A DNA stretch of 64,000 bases from Puccinia triticina (GCF_026914185.1 NC_070571.1:2542001-2606000); one strand, 5' to 3'; shown: positions 22,460 to 34,908, counted from the stretch's first letter. Numbers and translations are program-made. Notes: generated from the letters alone by a model not told the origin.

Positions 22460-24505
22460 GGTCACTTCGCCGTCAACGCTCTGGTGCTTTTCCAACCATA
22501 TCTACCGCACTTTTTGCGGAAAGGTTAGGTCTATTGCCTGTGCGTAGACTGATCCAATGCGTACGTGCATACTAGAATAAAGTAACCTCAATCTGTGGTT
22601 TGTCTTGAGACTAAAACGGTCTAGTGACATCGACTTACTAGGTCTTTTGGATGTTGTGTCTTGGGACTAAACAGTCTGGTGACGATGATTTTTCGATTCA
22701 CCAGGTCTTCACTAGGTCTTTGGACTATGCGTGATGCAAAAAGATTGTCAGGGATTGTCTGGGGACTGAACAGTCTGGTGACGTTGACTCACTGGTGTGT
22801 CTTGGGACTAAACAGTCTGGTGACGTTGATTACTAGTTTAATACCATGATTTTCAACGCTCAACTATGATGTTCAACGTTCCGGTTGGGACTGTGCTAGT
22901 CTGCTGGCTTCAAACCTTGTGTTACTTGGGTCTGTCTGAGGATTATAAAATCTGGGGACCCTGATGACTTATAAAATGTTGTTGTCGGTGTTTTGGTCTT
23001 TGAATTTAGAATCTGAGGACTCGTGGATAAACGTCTCGATTTTACGAGTTTAGAAAGAGCAGTTTTGGAAGCTAAAAAGCTGAGAAATACAAGGAAGTTT
23101 ACAATCCAAAAAATATAAGTCCGCTCCCAACGTTGTTGGTATAACGTTATAATGGCTTGGACTGGATCTAGTTTGTGCCCGTAATGTGGAAAAAAATCTG
23201 GGGGCTGTGCTAGTGTATTCAGCCTTTTGAATTCCGAGATCTGGGGACCGCTGAATGTTCACGTTTTGGTCTTTGGAGTACGAGATCTATAGACCCGTGA
23301 TAATCTTCACTGAGTTCGACTAACAAATGATTTGGTTTATCTCGACTAACAAAATGATAGAAGTTTAACTCAAACAAACGAAATGACTTCTGATAATTTC
23401 ACGTTTTCGGTCTGTGGATTCTGAGATCTAGGGACCCGTGCGGCTTACTTCAACTAACGAAATGCTAGAAGCTTAACTCATTCGACTAACAAATTGCTGG
23501 AAGCTTGACTCGACTAACAAAATGAATTGCCGAAATGATAGGAAGTTGAAAGTTTCACGTTTTTGGTCTGTGGAATCTGAGCTCTAGGGACCGTGATCTT
23601 AAGTTCGCGTGCTGTCTACTACGTTCTTTAGAAATTAGGGAGTATAAAATGTCTGAAAAGTCGAGAGCGACTCAGGGTGTGGAGGGGATCGGTGAGGGGG
23701 AAGAACGCTGCTGGGGCATGCTTCTTCTTCCTCAGGGAACTCATATATGAGTCGCCGGGCCCTCGCGCGGTGTCATCCGCATGATGGGCTGACGTCCGAG
23801 GCCCTAGCTTGTCCCGGCTCCAATCCCCAGGTACACCCGCTTAGCCGCCTCCATGGACAGAGGGGTACTCGCGGTGCCCTGCTCGCTCCCCCGCAATCAC
23901 AGCGGTGACACCACGCAGGATGTGCTTAAGATTCCGGCAGGGGGTGTGTGACAGGGGTGCAGGTGGTTCCACACAGCCACACGCCCTTGCGCGGAGGGCA
24001 GCCCGGACAGACCAATCCGGCAAAGTCTTATGGGTAGCCTGCGATGTGAGGTTGACACGGACAGGTGAGCACACAGGGTTATGGGCTCACCTGTCCACGT
24101 CAACGTTCGCCCGCACATCACAGTGGACAAGTGCCGCGTCGGCACTGGTCCACCCTGATCTTCGCGCGAACTGTGGGATGGAAAGTCGCGCGACTCAGCC
24201 CGACAGAGTTCTAGTTCTCATCGTTTCCTTACACGCACTGCCACTGCCAGCCCAGTAACAGCGGGAGGATAGATTGACCATACCGCACATTATCAAAGAG
24301 TGAGCCCCACTCACTGCCACCCGGCGGAGTGCTGTTGGCTGGACAGCCCATTGGCTAAATCTGGCGGCCTCAGGGCCAACAGACGTGCAACTTCACTTCA
24401 GCTTGCAAACTCATAACATACGGAAATTATCGAGACAAAACAAATCCGGCATAAGAGCATCTCGTGGGGGGGGGGGGGGGGGGTTGAACCAGTGGTGCTG
24501 GAGGC
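22460..24505. other. No gene; motif array, hairpins and a poly-G run
   Basis: 22.6-23.2 kb carries the stem-loop motif copies. About 23.35-23.55 kb has repeated CGACTAACAAAATG words. About 24060-24105 contains a hairpin (GGACAGGTGAGC ... CTCACCTGTCC). A run of about 19 G lies at 24467-24483. No supported gene. Confidence 0.5.
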
Positions 24506-24507
24506 AC

Positions 24508-26204
24508 TCAGCCGTTGATATTCATGGAACCACCTGCGGTTGCCGCATGTGAGGATTCAACCGTAGCCCCGCCTGGGATGGTGTTTGACTGGTGTTGGGT
24601 TGAGGGAGCAGGAGCTGGATTACTTCCCCCCGAGGGCCCACCAGAACGGTTGCAAATCTGATTCAAGTTTTGCGCAATCTTATCGAGGCTGATAGCTGGG
24701 GTTTTGGATATGGTATCTCGCTCGAAGGCACTGATGCGAGCCCAGTACATCTTGCTGTAAGAGTCAAGGGGCAAACCACGCGGGACACCCATTATTCCCT
24801 TGGTAGGCTTGAAATTGCGACTGGAGCGACCATACAGTTTTTGGTTGGCGGCAAACGTTTTGTGATGTTGTCCTTGGGCAATGACCATCTTGTCGAGACA
24901 ATGCAATACTGAGGTGAGCTCATTGCTACGCCAGTCCGGGATCCGGGTAACCGGGGCTGCGCTGCCTGGGCCATCTTCAATATCCGAGCCACAAGCTTTA
25001 TTCTCAATGATGTCGGCAAGCGCAATATTGTCCTTGAAGAATTCGTCAACGATTGAGCATCTGTTTGTCCTGATCTGCCCACATTGAGGATCACAAGTTT
25101 GTAAGCTACCGGTGTGAATGTCAGCAGGCCGGTAGGTGTTAAAAAGCACTTACTTTATTTCGCCATTGTGTATATTGACTCTTTGTATTCTTCTCCTCCC
25201 TGAGCTTGTCGTAAGCCTCAACTTCCATATTCTGAAATTCTCGGATATCCCGGGACTTGGTCTGGACCCATCTTTGGATAATCGCTGGCACTTGGGCAGT
25301 CTGCTCGTCGGTGAGAGGGGAAGTTCTCCGAATCCACTCGACAGCTTTTGATGCAAGAATCTCAACGACAGCTGAGTTCCATCCAGAGCTAGTGCCGGCC
25401 TGCTCCCACTGGAAAGTGACTCTTGAGATGCCGGCCAACGCGAATTCCTGCTCAAAATCAGCCTTGGTCTGAGGGCTGATTGGTTTAGAGCCTTTGGCGG
25501 TACCCATTCGGACCGCTGGATAGAATGGAGGTAAGACAATGTTTTTGCGGATTTCATTCTCCGCAGCCTTCACGTAGTAGTCAATCTCGCCGGCCGGTTT
25601 CCCCTCAAGAGCTGTGCAAACTCAAGCAAGTTGCTCAATTATCACCACGCTGCGCTTTTCAACCCAATATTGATCCTCCAGTTCTTGTGGTGTTGGAGTC
25701 CTAGGATATTCTTGAGGCTTCTGCGGATTGCCCATGAAGAACTTGACAAAACCCTGGATACTGCGAGACAACTTGTCGTAGTGCTCTGCCAGCGCTCCCT
25801 TCTGCGCTATCCCTCTAGCACGCCGCCCGCATCGCCACTCGTTGTCGGTCGCTATGGCATCACTTCGAGCTTTCCTAGCATGGGCGACGACAAATTCCGG
25901 TTCCAAGCTTCTAGAAACATCGACCTGTGACGGCTCTTGAACTTGGGATCCTGCACGTTGGGCTGCATATTATTCGTAATCAGTGGTTGCTAAATAATGA
26001 GTGCTAAGCCTGTAGGTCCGCACACTTGCCTCGTTGATTGTCCTGCGTACCGGCATCATTAGCTGAAGCGCTTCCTTGTCCTTGAAATTTTGGAACAAGG
26101 TTATCCACCAAAGCCGAGATCCACGCCTGGTCCTTGCCTGGAGGGAGGGCACCGTTATCCCCACTGCGCGGTTGCTCACCGGGTGCACCAGGATCCTGAC
26201 TCAT
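24508..26204 (-). pseudogene. Unrecognised three-exon gene, one internal TGA
   Basis: Exons 26204-26030, 25962-25154 and 25074-24508 join to 517 codons with phase kept throughout. Intron 1 (67 nt) uses a GC-AG boundary with donor GCAAGT; intron 2 (79 nt) is GT-AG. A single TGA at 25622-25624 interrupts the otherwise open frame and fits CGA to TGA. The start MSQDPGAPGEQ is Gly/Pro-rich. The middle is helical and mixed-charge (EWIRRTSPLTDEQTAQVPAI, then EFQNMEVEAYDKLREEKN). The tail is rich in Gly, Ser, Pro and Asn. No catalytic motif was recognised. It sits 230 bp downstream of the Plavaka-like transposase on the same strand and might be a second gene of that element. Confidence 0.55.
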
Positions 26205-26436
26205 GATTCACTGCAATAGCGGTCGCGTTGGTGAGTGGGGGCATGCAGAGGTTCAAGATCAAGTGGTGGAAAATAACCCACCGGTTGTACCAGGGATGAA
26301 GCGGATAGGGAACTGTACTCTTCTAGGATAACTCAAGGGCAAGTGGGGGGCACAAATGTGGTTGATAGAGGTGTGAAGTAGGTCTGAATTTTGATATACA
26401 AGGCAAATTCGGAAACAGTTCAAGCAACATTGTGTT

Positions 26437-29400
26437 CTAGATTGAACAGAGGTATGCCTTTGTCCAAGCCCATCTTGGTCTCACACAAGGGGATCTGTTG
26501 AAGCAATCCGCCATCACTTGCACGCGATGACCGGCCCAAACATTCTGGGCCATGCAGCCCCGTCCGCAATGTCTTGTCAGAGTCCTGTTTAATTCAACCA
26601 TCCAACAGGCCTTCCCAACCCTACATGATGTAAACACGTTCAAAACACATCCACTCAAACAACACATCAACAGTGAGAAAGCGGCTGCACAGTCGGAACT
26701 TACCATGGTGCTTAAACCAACAGCGCTAATGGTTTCTTGAGAGAATCCAAAGGTTCCAGCAGCATGCCGCATCATGGCGACGTGCCCAATGACCCGGTCA
26801 CTGTCAATCACCGCGGTCACCTCAAACTTGGCCTGTACCAAGCAACAGTTGAGATCGGGGTAATTGCTGTATGGATCCTCTGTCCTCTGTAGCTCTTTGA
26901 ATGGCTTAACAACAAGCCATGTCTTGCCCAGTGTTTGGGTTGATCGGAATATGAATTATGTTTCACCAAATCGTTGATCATCGCCTAAGTGAAATTCCAC
27001 CAGGGTGTTTCCTTTGTGGTGCTCCTTTGTGGAGAATGTCTTCCTGTCAATTAGTAAACTCCAGATATTTTCAACTGTAGGATCCAAATTGATCTCAGAC
27101 TGCGTCATTTGACATTGTCTTGTCCCCGCCTTCCCTGCAACCGCGCGCTGCCACTTGAGAAACAAAGGCTTATCAAGCTTGGATCTGATTGGTCTCTCCT
27201 CCGGTAACTCCTCCCCCACCAAGGGGGTTGCATACGTGTTGTCATGCTGGAGGGATCGGAGGTTGGAATTTATGTGCCATTTGTTAACTAAGGTCTTAGG
27301 AATTTCATCTACACACAAGAGATGGAATAATGTCAGCAAAGAATGATGTTGGCCACAGCTGGTTGCAGATGAGAGAACTAACAAAGATGGTGATTTGTTG
27401 GAAGCCTTTGTAACATCCCGTTCACTCTCTCCTGTGCCCATGCTGCAGTGGAGCGGGGAGGTCCAAACCTCCTGATAACTTCTGAGAAATGCTGCGTCAG
27501 GTGCAAATTCGGCTTGCTCGACGCAGCAGGCCAGCCATCCTGCACACACAGTCGGTACTTCAAGATCATACTGTCAAGCTCGTCGAGGTCTCGCACCTTG
27601 ATCTTTGGAAGAGTGAGGAAATCTGCTACTGAAGACAGTGTGGTGGTTGATTCTAGCAGTACAGAAATTCTTCTTTTCGTCATCTCAGAGGCCGCCTTCT
27701 GATGAGACGTCACCCAAAGTGGAATTAGCGCGATGGTATAGTAGACTTTGTAAAGGATGAGCCATTCCGCCGCCTTTAAGGAGCCATGGGCAGCAGAACC
27801 TAGGTTGCGCGGCACTCGATCTATCCACGAAGGCAGGATAGTGTGTAGGATGGTTCGCCTCACCACATCCAGTTCCTCCGCCGATAGTCGGGGACAACTT
27901 CCGTCATCGGCTGGCAGCTCAAATTCAATGTCCCTTGGTCGCGGTCGCCGGCCCCTCACGGTATTGTCACTCCCAGCACCTTCATCAGATTCAGTTGGAC
28001 TCTCCTCCTCGGAACAGTCGTAGAGGTTTTTCTTTCTCAGACGCAGAGCATAAGAGTGTCCAGATGAGGATCCAGAATGTTCCGAAGGGGTAGGTTGGTC
28101 TAGAACCTGTGCAGAAGCAGAAGTTTGGGGAGGTTTTCTGCCGGTACCGGGGGCTTGGCTCCCCCGATCAAGGTTGGTGGTGGTTTGACAAGTTCGTTTC
28201 TTGGGCCTTTGGGCAGCAGGAGGCTCAGTTGAAGTACTGTCACGCTTTCTTTTGCCCTTGGTGGTAATCCGAGAGGATGCGGACTTGCGACCGAAAGGAG
28301 GCTCGGTGTAAGACTTGTCATTTTGCCACGCTGCATCCAGCTCTTGAATGGACTTCAGTTGTGCCCCCGCGGCGGGTATGTTCAAGAAACGCAGGCTGTG
28401 ATCTTTCAAATCACCCAGCGCAAGTGCGTGCATCAATTCAATCGAAGAGTACTGAACTGGTCGCCAGTAGGGCAGCTCGTAAAGGACACTCCACCTAGCA
28501 CCTTTTTTTTTGCAAATTTCTTCCTTTCTGTGAAGTTCTGCATCTGTTGCCAAGCAGAAGCATCTTGCAGGTGGTCCTCGTCTGTCCGTTGCAGAAACTT
28601 GGTGGTGTCCGTCTTGTGTAGGTTGTCCCTGCTGAGACGACAAAAGGAACAAAACAGTAGCGCGGCGTGACTTCCAAAGCGCGGGGAGATCGGCGATAAG
28701 CGGGAAGATCGCTACGCGGACTTTTCTCCCAGTTGGATGAAGGCTGGTTGAATCAAAAAAAACACCCTCCCAAAACTCTTTCAGCTCCTCTACCAACGGT
28801 CTCAAGACGTGGTTGATCTGTTCTAGCTTGGGCTCTTGTGGGCCCTGAATGACGCCAAAGAGGAATATGTTTTCCACCTTGTATCGCTGAGTTGGCGGAA
28901 GGTTGAGGCAAACTAGAGTGATGGCACCGACCGTGTCATGCTTGCCAAGATTGGAGCTTCCTCCGGCAGTAAACCAATCAAGGTACAGGCTGAAAACAAG
29001 GTTTCCTGAATGTGTGGTATAAATGCCCGTACCGTCATTGGAATTTGGAAATTCTTACCAGACCCGGCCGTGCCACACGTCTTCCATCGGTTGGTCAGCG
29101 GGCCAGTTGACTGACGCATGACTTGAATCTAGTAGGCATTCAAAAGAAGGTTGGCAGAGCCGGCTCTTCAACCACGACTTGATCAACACGTAGGTGAATG
29201 TGCAAACAGGAACTTTTTGTTTCCTGTTATCAATCTTGTATAGAGCTTCGTCGCACTGTGGAGACAGATTTTCCGACTTAGCCCACTTGCAAAAGCCCTG
29301 CTTTGGGGAGAGAAAAGTCTGTGTGCATCTTTGCGGATGGGCTCCAGGCCCTGCTTGCTCAACATAAAGGGCAAAGCATTTCTTACAGCATACAAGCGTG

Positions 29401-30006
29401 TTCAGTTGCGGATTCAACCCGAGCCAATGAAAAACTGCCTCCTGAGTCTTTGGGATTTGACGGAGGATTGGGATTGGATCAATGGTCTTTGCAATCTTCA
29501 AGCTCCAGATTTGCGCAAGAAGTAACACGTTTGCCCGTGCCGCCTTCAAGAAGTCCACAGCGCCATCTCGAGTCAGCTTGTTGTGAAAAACCGACGCGGC
29601 CAGTTGAAGCATGACCTGTTTACAAAAGGCCTCTTCAAGTACAAGCTTGGGGGCGTCGGTGCCAGTGATTTCCATTGAACAAGACGCCAAGTCAGACGCG
29701 GGGCGGAGCGGAACATCCTGCCAAGTGAAGAATGCATCAGCCCAGCCCCCCAAACGCAGATTATGTGATGGTGTTCGCCGGCTCAATCTATTTGCTCACC
29801 AAGAGTGGGTTCAGAGGTTCCGCAGCGGATGCTGGACCTTTGTCAGTGCTTTTGGATTGCGCAACCTTCAGTTTCATCTGATGTTGTTGAAACGCTCGCA
29901 TTGACAAAACTCTTCCCGGAACCAGTCCTCGTCCTTCTTCTTCATGCTGGGTTCGGTTGCAGCCATAGGGCTCACACAGACAAACATTGAGTGGTTGATG
30001 GGCCAT
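26437..30006 (-). pseudogene. Plavaka-like (CACTA superfamily) transposase, broken
   Basis: The N-terminal exon from 30006 has a Cys-rich start (CLCEPYGCNRTQ, VPGRVLSMRAFQQHQ). The next block, 29786-29055, includes CCKKCFALYV and ends DVWHGRVW. The large block 28877-27378 carries the core (VENIFLFGVIQGPQEP, INHVLRPLVEELKEFW, HPTGRKVRVAIFPLIADLP, YELPYWRP, IELMHALALGDLK). C-terminal blocks run down to 26437 (IDSDRVIGHVAMMRH, GIPLFNLEHN). These motifs are those of fungal Plavaka-type transposases. A TAA follows DVWHGRVW at about 29056 although the frame continues, and a frameshift lies in the 28.5-28.7 kb catalytic region. It should cut at CACTA-type ends. No ends were located around it. Confidence 0.72.
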
Positions 30007-30009
30007 GGG

Positions 30010-31062
30010 AAGCTGGGCGAATGTTAGGGTTGAGGTGAATCTGCAAGCGGTGATTCTAAATCAGCGGAGAAAGCAATCTGTGTGGCTGTGATAGGAAGAA
30101 GATCCCCACGGGGTATTGCATCTGAGACCGTTGTCAGGCCACATTAACTCACACGGCTGTTGTGTCAGGGAGCTCCCTGGCCACACCCCTGAGTCAATGT
30201 GACTGTTGCACACTCATGTCCCCCACCTGACTGATTCCTGTACCTTCTGGGTGTTGGCCAAGTGCATGCAAAAGATTGACGCCAGGAGCACATCGTACAG
30301 GTTGGAGTTTCGGAGGGCCCACTGGAGTAGTTGACGAGTATCATCGCACGTCAGCAGCTTTGCACCTACTTTGTTTCAACCACAGTCGCTGTCACAAAGC
30401 GTCTGCAGCCGCACGGCACATCACAGATATTGCACGTCAACTGCTGTGCAGCATCATCATCCTGAGCAAACCAACCAACCGCCTGCAGAGAATTCAAGGG
30501 TAATCCCCCCGGTACAAGAGCTTCACCCTGCGCTTTGATTCTCCAGAAATCCCTTCGGTTGTCCTCTAACAACGCCAGCCCAACGCTTTACCCAGGCAGT
30601 TATATCCCTCAGCTGTTCCTTACAACTCCCATTGTTGCACCTCTCGATCATGCAGGACAGTTTTGACTTCACTGCTTTACAACGCAAGTGGCTACAAGAT
30701 AAACAAAACTTTGTGGACGCTGAAATGCGGTGCATTGTAAACGATGCACGTGAACCTACTGACATGGCCGTCCACAATAACTTGGTATACAAATTTCAAG
30801 TATGCCGAGGGTGATGACTTGAAGATCCCTTGCTGGGCCATTCTGGACGTGGCCGCCACTTGGAAAAACATAAGCAAACACAAAGGAAATGTATGCACCT
30901 GATTCACTCACTAAATCTGCACTCATCACAGGTCTGATTGTTTCTCATCCCTACGCTTGTCCACGCCTGTTCAAACCACGCAAAGCCTGTGACCAGCAAA
31001 GAATCAAAGCCTGAAAAGTCTCATTTGGTTGCTGGTCCAACGTTCCACCACTAGGGTACATA
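30010..31062. other. No gene recognised
   Basis: Sequence between the transposase start and the foldback element. Short CA-rich stretches; no supported reading frame. Confidence 0.5.
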
Positions 31063-31065
31063 CGT

Positions 31066-32622
31066 CACTATGAAAAAAACTCGAGAAACCCCTGTCAGTT
31101 GACATGCGGCATACTTGAGTTCAGTCTCCATTTAAACAAGCCTCATAAAAAATGAATCCCTCCTGGAATTTTTCTGAAGTTGCTTGGCAGTTTGAGCTAA
31201 GCCTCTGCTTAGCCACACCAGCCACCACACCAACTTTGTGCACAGTTAGTGTGGAGCTGCTCAGCTGGCACAGCAGTATCACCTAAATACATACAGGCAC
31301 CCTTTCAAGGGGGAGGCATCCCTCCCCCGCATACACCCACCCGCGTGGACCAGGAGGAATCCCTCCCGGTCAACAACATATTTAACACGACCCGGAGGAA
31401 TCCCTCCTGCCCCTGGTCAACAAGGCAAGACAACAGACGACCGGGCGGACTCCCTCCCGGTCGACAGTTATGTACAACTGTCTCGACTGGGAAGACTCCC
31501 TCCCGGTCGACTGCCGTACACAGAAGTCGACTGGGAGGAGTCCCTCCCGGTCGACTGCCGTACACAGAAGTCGACTGGGAGGAGTCCCTCCCGGTCGACT
31601 GCCGTACAAAGCAGTCGACTGGGAGGAGTCCCTCCCGGTCGACTGCCGTACACAGCAGTCGACTGGGAGGAGTCCCTCCCGGTCGACTGCCATACACAGC
31701 AGACCACCGGGAGGAGTCCCTCCCGGTCGACTGCCATATCGAGCAGTCGACTGGGAGGAGTCCCTCCCGGTCGACTGCTGTGTATGCTCCCGGTCGACTG
31801 CTCGATATGGCAGTCGACTGGGAGGGACTCCTCCCGGTGGTCTGCTGTGTATGGCAGTCGACCGGGAGGGACTCCTCCCAGTCGACTTCTGTGTACGGCA
31901 GTCGACCGGGAGGGACTCCTCCCAGTCGACTGCTCGATATGGCAGTCGACCGGGAGGGACTCCTCCCGGTGGTCTGCTGTGTATGGCAGTCGACCGGGAG
32001 GGACTCCTCCCAGTCGACTGCTGTGTACGGCAGTCGACCGGGAGGGACTCCTCCCAGTCGACTTCTGTGTACGGCAGTCGACCGGGAGGGAGTCTTCCCA
32101 GTCGAGACAGTTGTACATAACTGTCGACCGGGAGGGAGTCCGCCCGGTCGACAGTTGTGTGATCTTGTCGACCAGGAGGGAGTCCTCCCAGTCGAGACAG
32201 TGCATATAACTGTTGACCGGGAGGTATTCCGCCCGGTCGCCTGTTGTCTTGCCTTGTTGACCAGGGGCAGGAGGGATTCCTCCGGGTCGTGTTAAATATG
32301 TTGTTGACCGGGAGGGATTCCTCCTGGTCCACGCGGGTGGGTGTATGCGGGGGAGGGATGCCTCCCCCTTGAAAGGGTGCCTGTATGTATTTAGGTGATA
32401 CTGCTGTGCCAGCTGAGCAGCTCCACACTAACTGTGCACAAAGTTGGTGTGGTGGCTGGTGTGGCTAAGCAGAGTCTGAACGTACTGCTTAGGCTGAGCT
32501 AATCCATAAAAATACATGGATTCAACCAGGAATAAAGCTGGACAAACTCAGATATGTGGCATTGTATCAGCCTGGATCTGGCATGTCAACTGACACCAGT
32601 TTCTAGAGTTTTTTTCATAGTG
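31066..32622. mobile_element. Non-autonomous CACTA-ended foldback element (1557 bp)
   Basis: The two ends are inverted repeats beginning CACTATGAAAAAAACTC, flanked by CGT on both sides (31063-31065 and 32623-32625), a 3-bp duplication typical of the CACTA superfamily. Outer arms match for about 45 bp, then differ for about 100 bp. Then a second, much longer inverted repeat runs from about 31203 to 32474 and meets near 31790. The whole element can fold into one hairpin with arms of about 600 bp. It encodes no transposase; the Plavaka-like gene 1 kb away is a possible source. Confidence 0.85.
31450..32135. repeat. 44-bp palindromic repeats inside the foldback element
   Basis: The unit contains GTCGAC and GGGAGGAGTCCCTCCC and recurs every 44 bp, about six to seven times in each arm, reversed in orientation at the centre near 31790. 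Each unit is itself a hairpin. Because 44 is not a multiple of three and the unit lacks stops, long open frames appear on both strands with identical predicted starts. They are artefacts of the palindrome. Confidence 0.9.
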
Positions 32623-32625
32623 CGT

Positions 32626-33590
32626 GAGGCTAACTTGTTTTGATTTAGAGGGAATTTTCCACTGACAGCCTCTGGATTCCACGTTTCATAGGAACAACAC
32701 CAAAGAGACTGTTGGGCTGCTCCACAACACTCCACCCATTTCCCTTGGCTTCACATTTAAATTAGAAACTCACATGACCATCACAACTCGGCGTCTGTAC
32801 CAATCACCTTGGAGTCATAGTCATATAAAATGCAGCCAGAGCCACTTTTGCACAGTTGACTGGCTGATGCCCAAGCGGAATCCAAATAGATGAAGTTGTG
32901 TCACCCGGTCGATGTAGATGCTCAGCAGCTGTCTTCATTGTGTGGGCCTAAACCTGGTTGATCCCTGGTGGTGGTGATACCTCCCAGCTCCATAAGTCCC
33001 ACTTGGGCCGATGGCACGTGCTGCATGCCTCCGTGTTAGAGCCCAAGCCCAATGTACACTTCACATGCAGAATTTCCATGGCACCTTGCTTCCAGGATAA
33101 AGCCACGTGTCGAGTGGCTCTCTCCTGGACAAGGTTCCTGGCCAGCATATGAGCTCTGTACCGACGGCGGTGAGTGATGCGGTTCTGTGATGGCTACTAT
33201 CCACCATCCCATATTGGTGATTGTTTGGTGAACCTACCACACTGCATGCACCTTTCACTGCATATGTCACAAAAAAAACAGCGGCTCAATGTCCACTTTG
33301 ACGTGCGGCCGCAAATCAGGGTGGACATCATCCAACGAGTCGCCGTCGCCCAGTGTTCCTATCAACACCGGTGTGGGGCCCCACGCTGCTTGTGACAGTG
33401 TGTGCAACAGGCGGGCTCAACCTGGAGGCGGCAGTCCACTCTCATGTTCGGCCAAATGTGCGGGGAGACAGTGGTGCAGCATGTCCACATTCCTCTTGGC
33501 CCTCAATGCCTGTGACGCACAGGATCCAAACACCAACGTCTCACCACCCCCTTTGATGATATGAACGTTGCGGGCCCTGTGAGCTGAATA
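32626..33590. other. No gene recognised
   Basis: A TATA-like TCATATAAAATG lies at about 32820. Frames on both strands are short and unconvincing; upstream exons of the gene at 33.6 kb may lie here. Confidence 0.45.
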
Positions 33591-33594
33591 GCCT

Positions 33595-34212
33595 TTGTCT
33601 TTGAGCGCGCGTCCCTCAAGGGTGCAATACTTAAACCCATCCTGCTTCCCAGCAACTTTGATCCGCCGCACCTCCTCATTCTCTTCCTCCATGTCATCAT
33701 CAAAACATAGTTTCCCGGATGGCAAACCTTCGCATGGAGTAACGAAAATCAATGCCATATACTCCACTCTTCTCCCTAACTCAAAGTCACCCTGCTCTCG
33801 GAGCCTCACAGCATTTGTCAGAACCCTCCTCAATCTAGCCACCGATCCCAAGAAACCCGCTTCGCACGATTGGAAAATACCTCCTTCAGCCCACAACTTC
33901 CATGTTGGCTCCAACATGCCGGATTCCATCTTGATTCACCCTCTAGATCCCATTCCTGACGACGCTCTAGGGAGAAAATCTCAAATAATCCACCTATATT
34001 ACGAAACGTTTTTTTGCAAGACCTGGCAACATCCCACTTTCCAGGATTCACGTTTGCCTGGGATCATCCATGGGACGCGCAATGGAATCAGCTTTTTGCA
34101 AAATTCGTCGTGAAGCATTGGTTTCACGCCTATCAGGCAGGAGTTTTCAAAATGTTCTTCATCAACCCCGTTGAGGCTGGAAACCGATCCATCCAAATTG
34201 GGCTGCTTCATC
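33595..34212 (+). pseudogene. Unrecognised conserved-looking gene, part upstream of gypsy insertion
   Basis: The frame runs through SILIHPLDPIPDDALGRKSQ and then, after a one-base frame change in a run of seven T at about 34010, through FPGFTFAWDHPWDAQWNQLF and HAYQAGVFKMFF to the insertion site at 34212. Eight T would keep one frame, so a single-base loss or an assembly error is likely. The protein is Trp/His/Asp-rich and folded-looking. I recall similar uncharacterised proteins from rusts but can name no function. The true start is not visible. Confidence 0.5.
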
Positions 34213-34908
34213 TGTCAGGGCGGGTCTCTAAAGTGACACTGCCGTGAATATAAACCTTAGGAATAACTAAGGTTTGGCTGATCTCAGCTGTCACAGCTAT
34301 CTAGCTGGAGCTCAACTTGGCCGCGTAGGCGCAAGGAGTGAAGCCGCGCCTTCTTCGGAAGGGGCTGGTTGAGCGAATACAACCTGAGTTCAAGAACTCG
34401 TGGAGAAGTCCTATCTAGGACAAGAGATAAAAAGGGAAAAGTTCCGACTTACCGAGTCAGAACGCGGTGAGTCGAGGAGGAAGTTTGGATAAAAAGAGGA
34501 AGGTGGATCAGAAGGCCCCAATCGTTGTAAGTCGGTGTTGGTAGTCGAATACAACAATGAAGGTGGGCTTGGTAACAATCTGGGGAGCTCTTCCTGGGGG
34601 ACGAGCTCCTCGTACTTATACTCATGTTTTGCGTGGCCAACTTGTGGTTGGCCCGAAGCTACTCGACATCCTGACGGTTCAGGGAATCACATCCTGGGAA
34701 TCATTGTAGATGATTCCTCAGGGTAGACGGACATGTACTCATTCTTGCGCCGGCGTCGGCACTGCTTGTGAGCCAAGGCTTTTCCTTGGACGCGTCACTT
34801 GGAGAGGCGGGGTGAAGAGCCCGTAAGAGGCCCGCGACCCGTTAGCAAGGCTGCGCTAGGGCGCGGTTTGTCGTCCTCTGCGCTGTCTAAGCTGGCAGGA
34901 GGCTGACA
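34213..34908 (-). repeat. 3' LTR of young Ty3/gypsy element (696 bp)
   Basis: Begins TGTCAGGG and ends CTGACA on the plus strand. Against the 5' LTR it differs only at 34374, 34453, 34577, 34611, 34654 and 34792 (approximate), each a CG versus TG/CA change. The pol reading frame ends inside this LTR at 34795. Confidence 0.95.

Larger units (their letters stand above)
20905..23215 (+). repeat. Dispersed stem-loop motif GGGACT-N4-5-AGTC
   Basis: About nine copies of a motif of the form TTGGGACTGCGCTAGTCT or TTGGGACTAAACAGTCTGG occur at about 20906, 21057, 21183, 22604, 22660, 22760, 22800, 22885 and 23196. Each has the half-palindrome GACT...AGTC. Spacing is irregular. CTAGGGACC and GTGACG words recur nearby. 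Confidence 0.55.

Noticed and set aside
31450..32135. Regular palindromic repeats as a CRISPR array
   Set aside because: Units are contiguous with no unique spacers, orientation reverses at the centre, and the context is a eukaryotic transposon.
31249..32428. 348-residue frames on both strands as a Ser/Arg/Pro-rich gene
   Set aside because: They arise from palindromic 44-bp units without stops; all frames and both strands are open, so there is no coding signal.
33417..33929. 170-residue minus-strand frame with an acidic patch
   Set aside because: The plus-strand frame over the same bases continues into a protein that reads across the gypsy insertion and into later exons, so the minus frame is a shadow.
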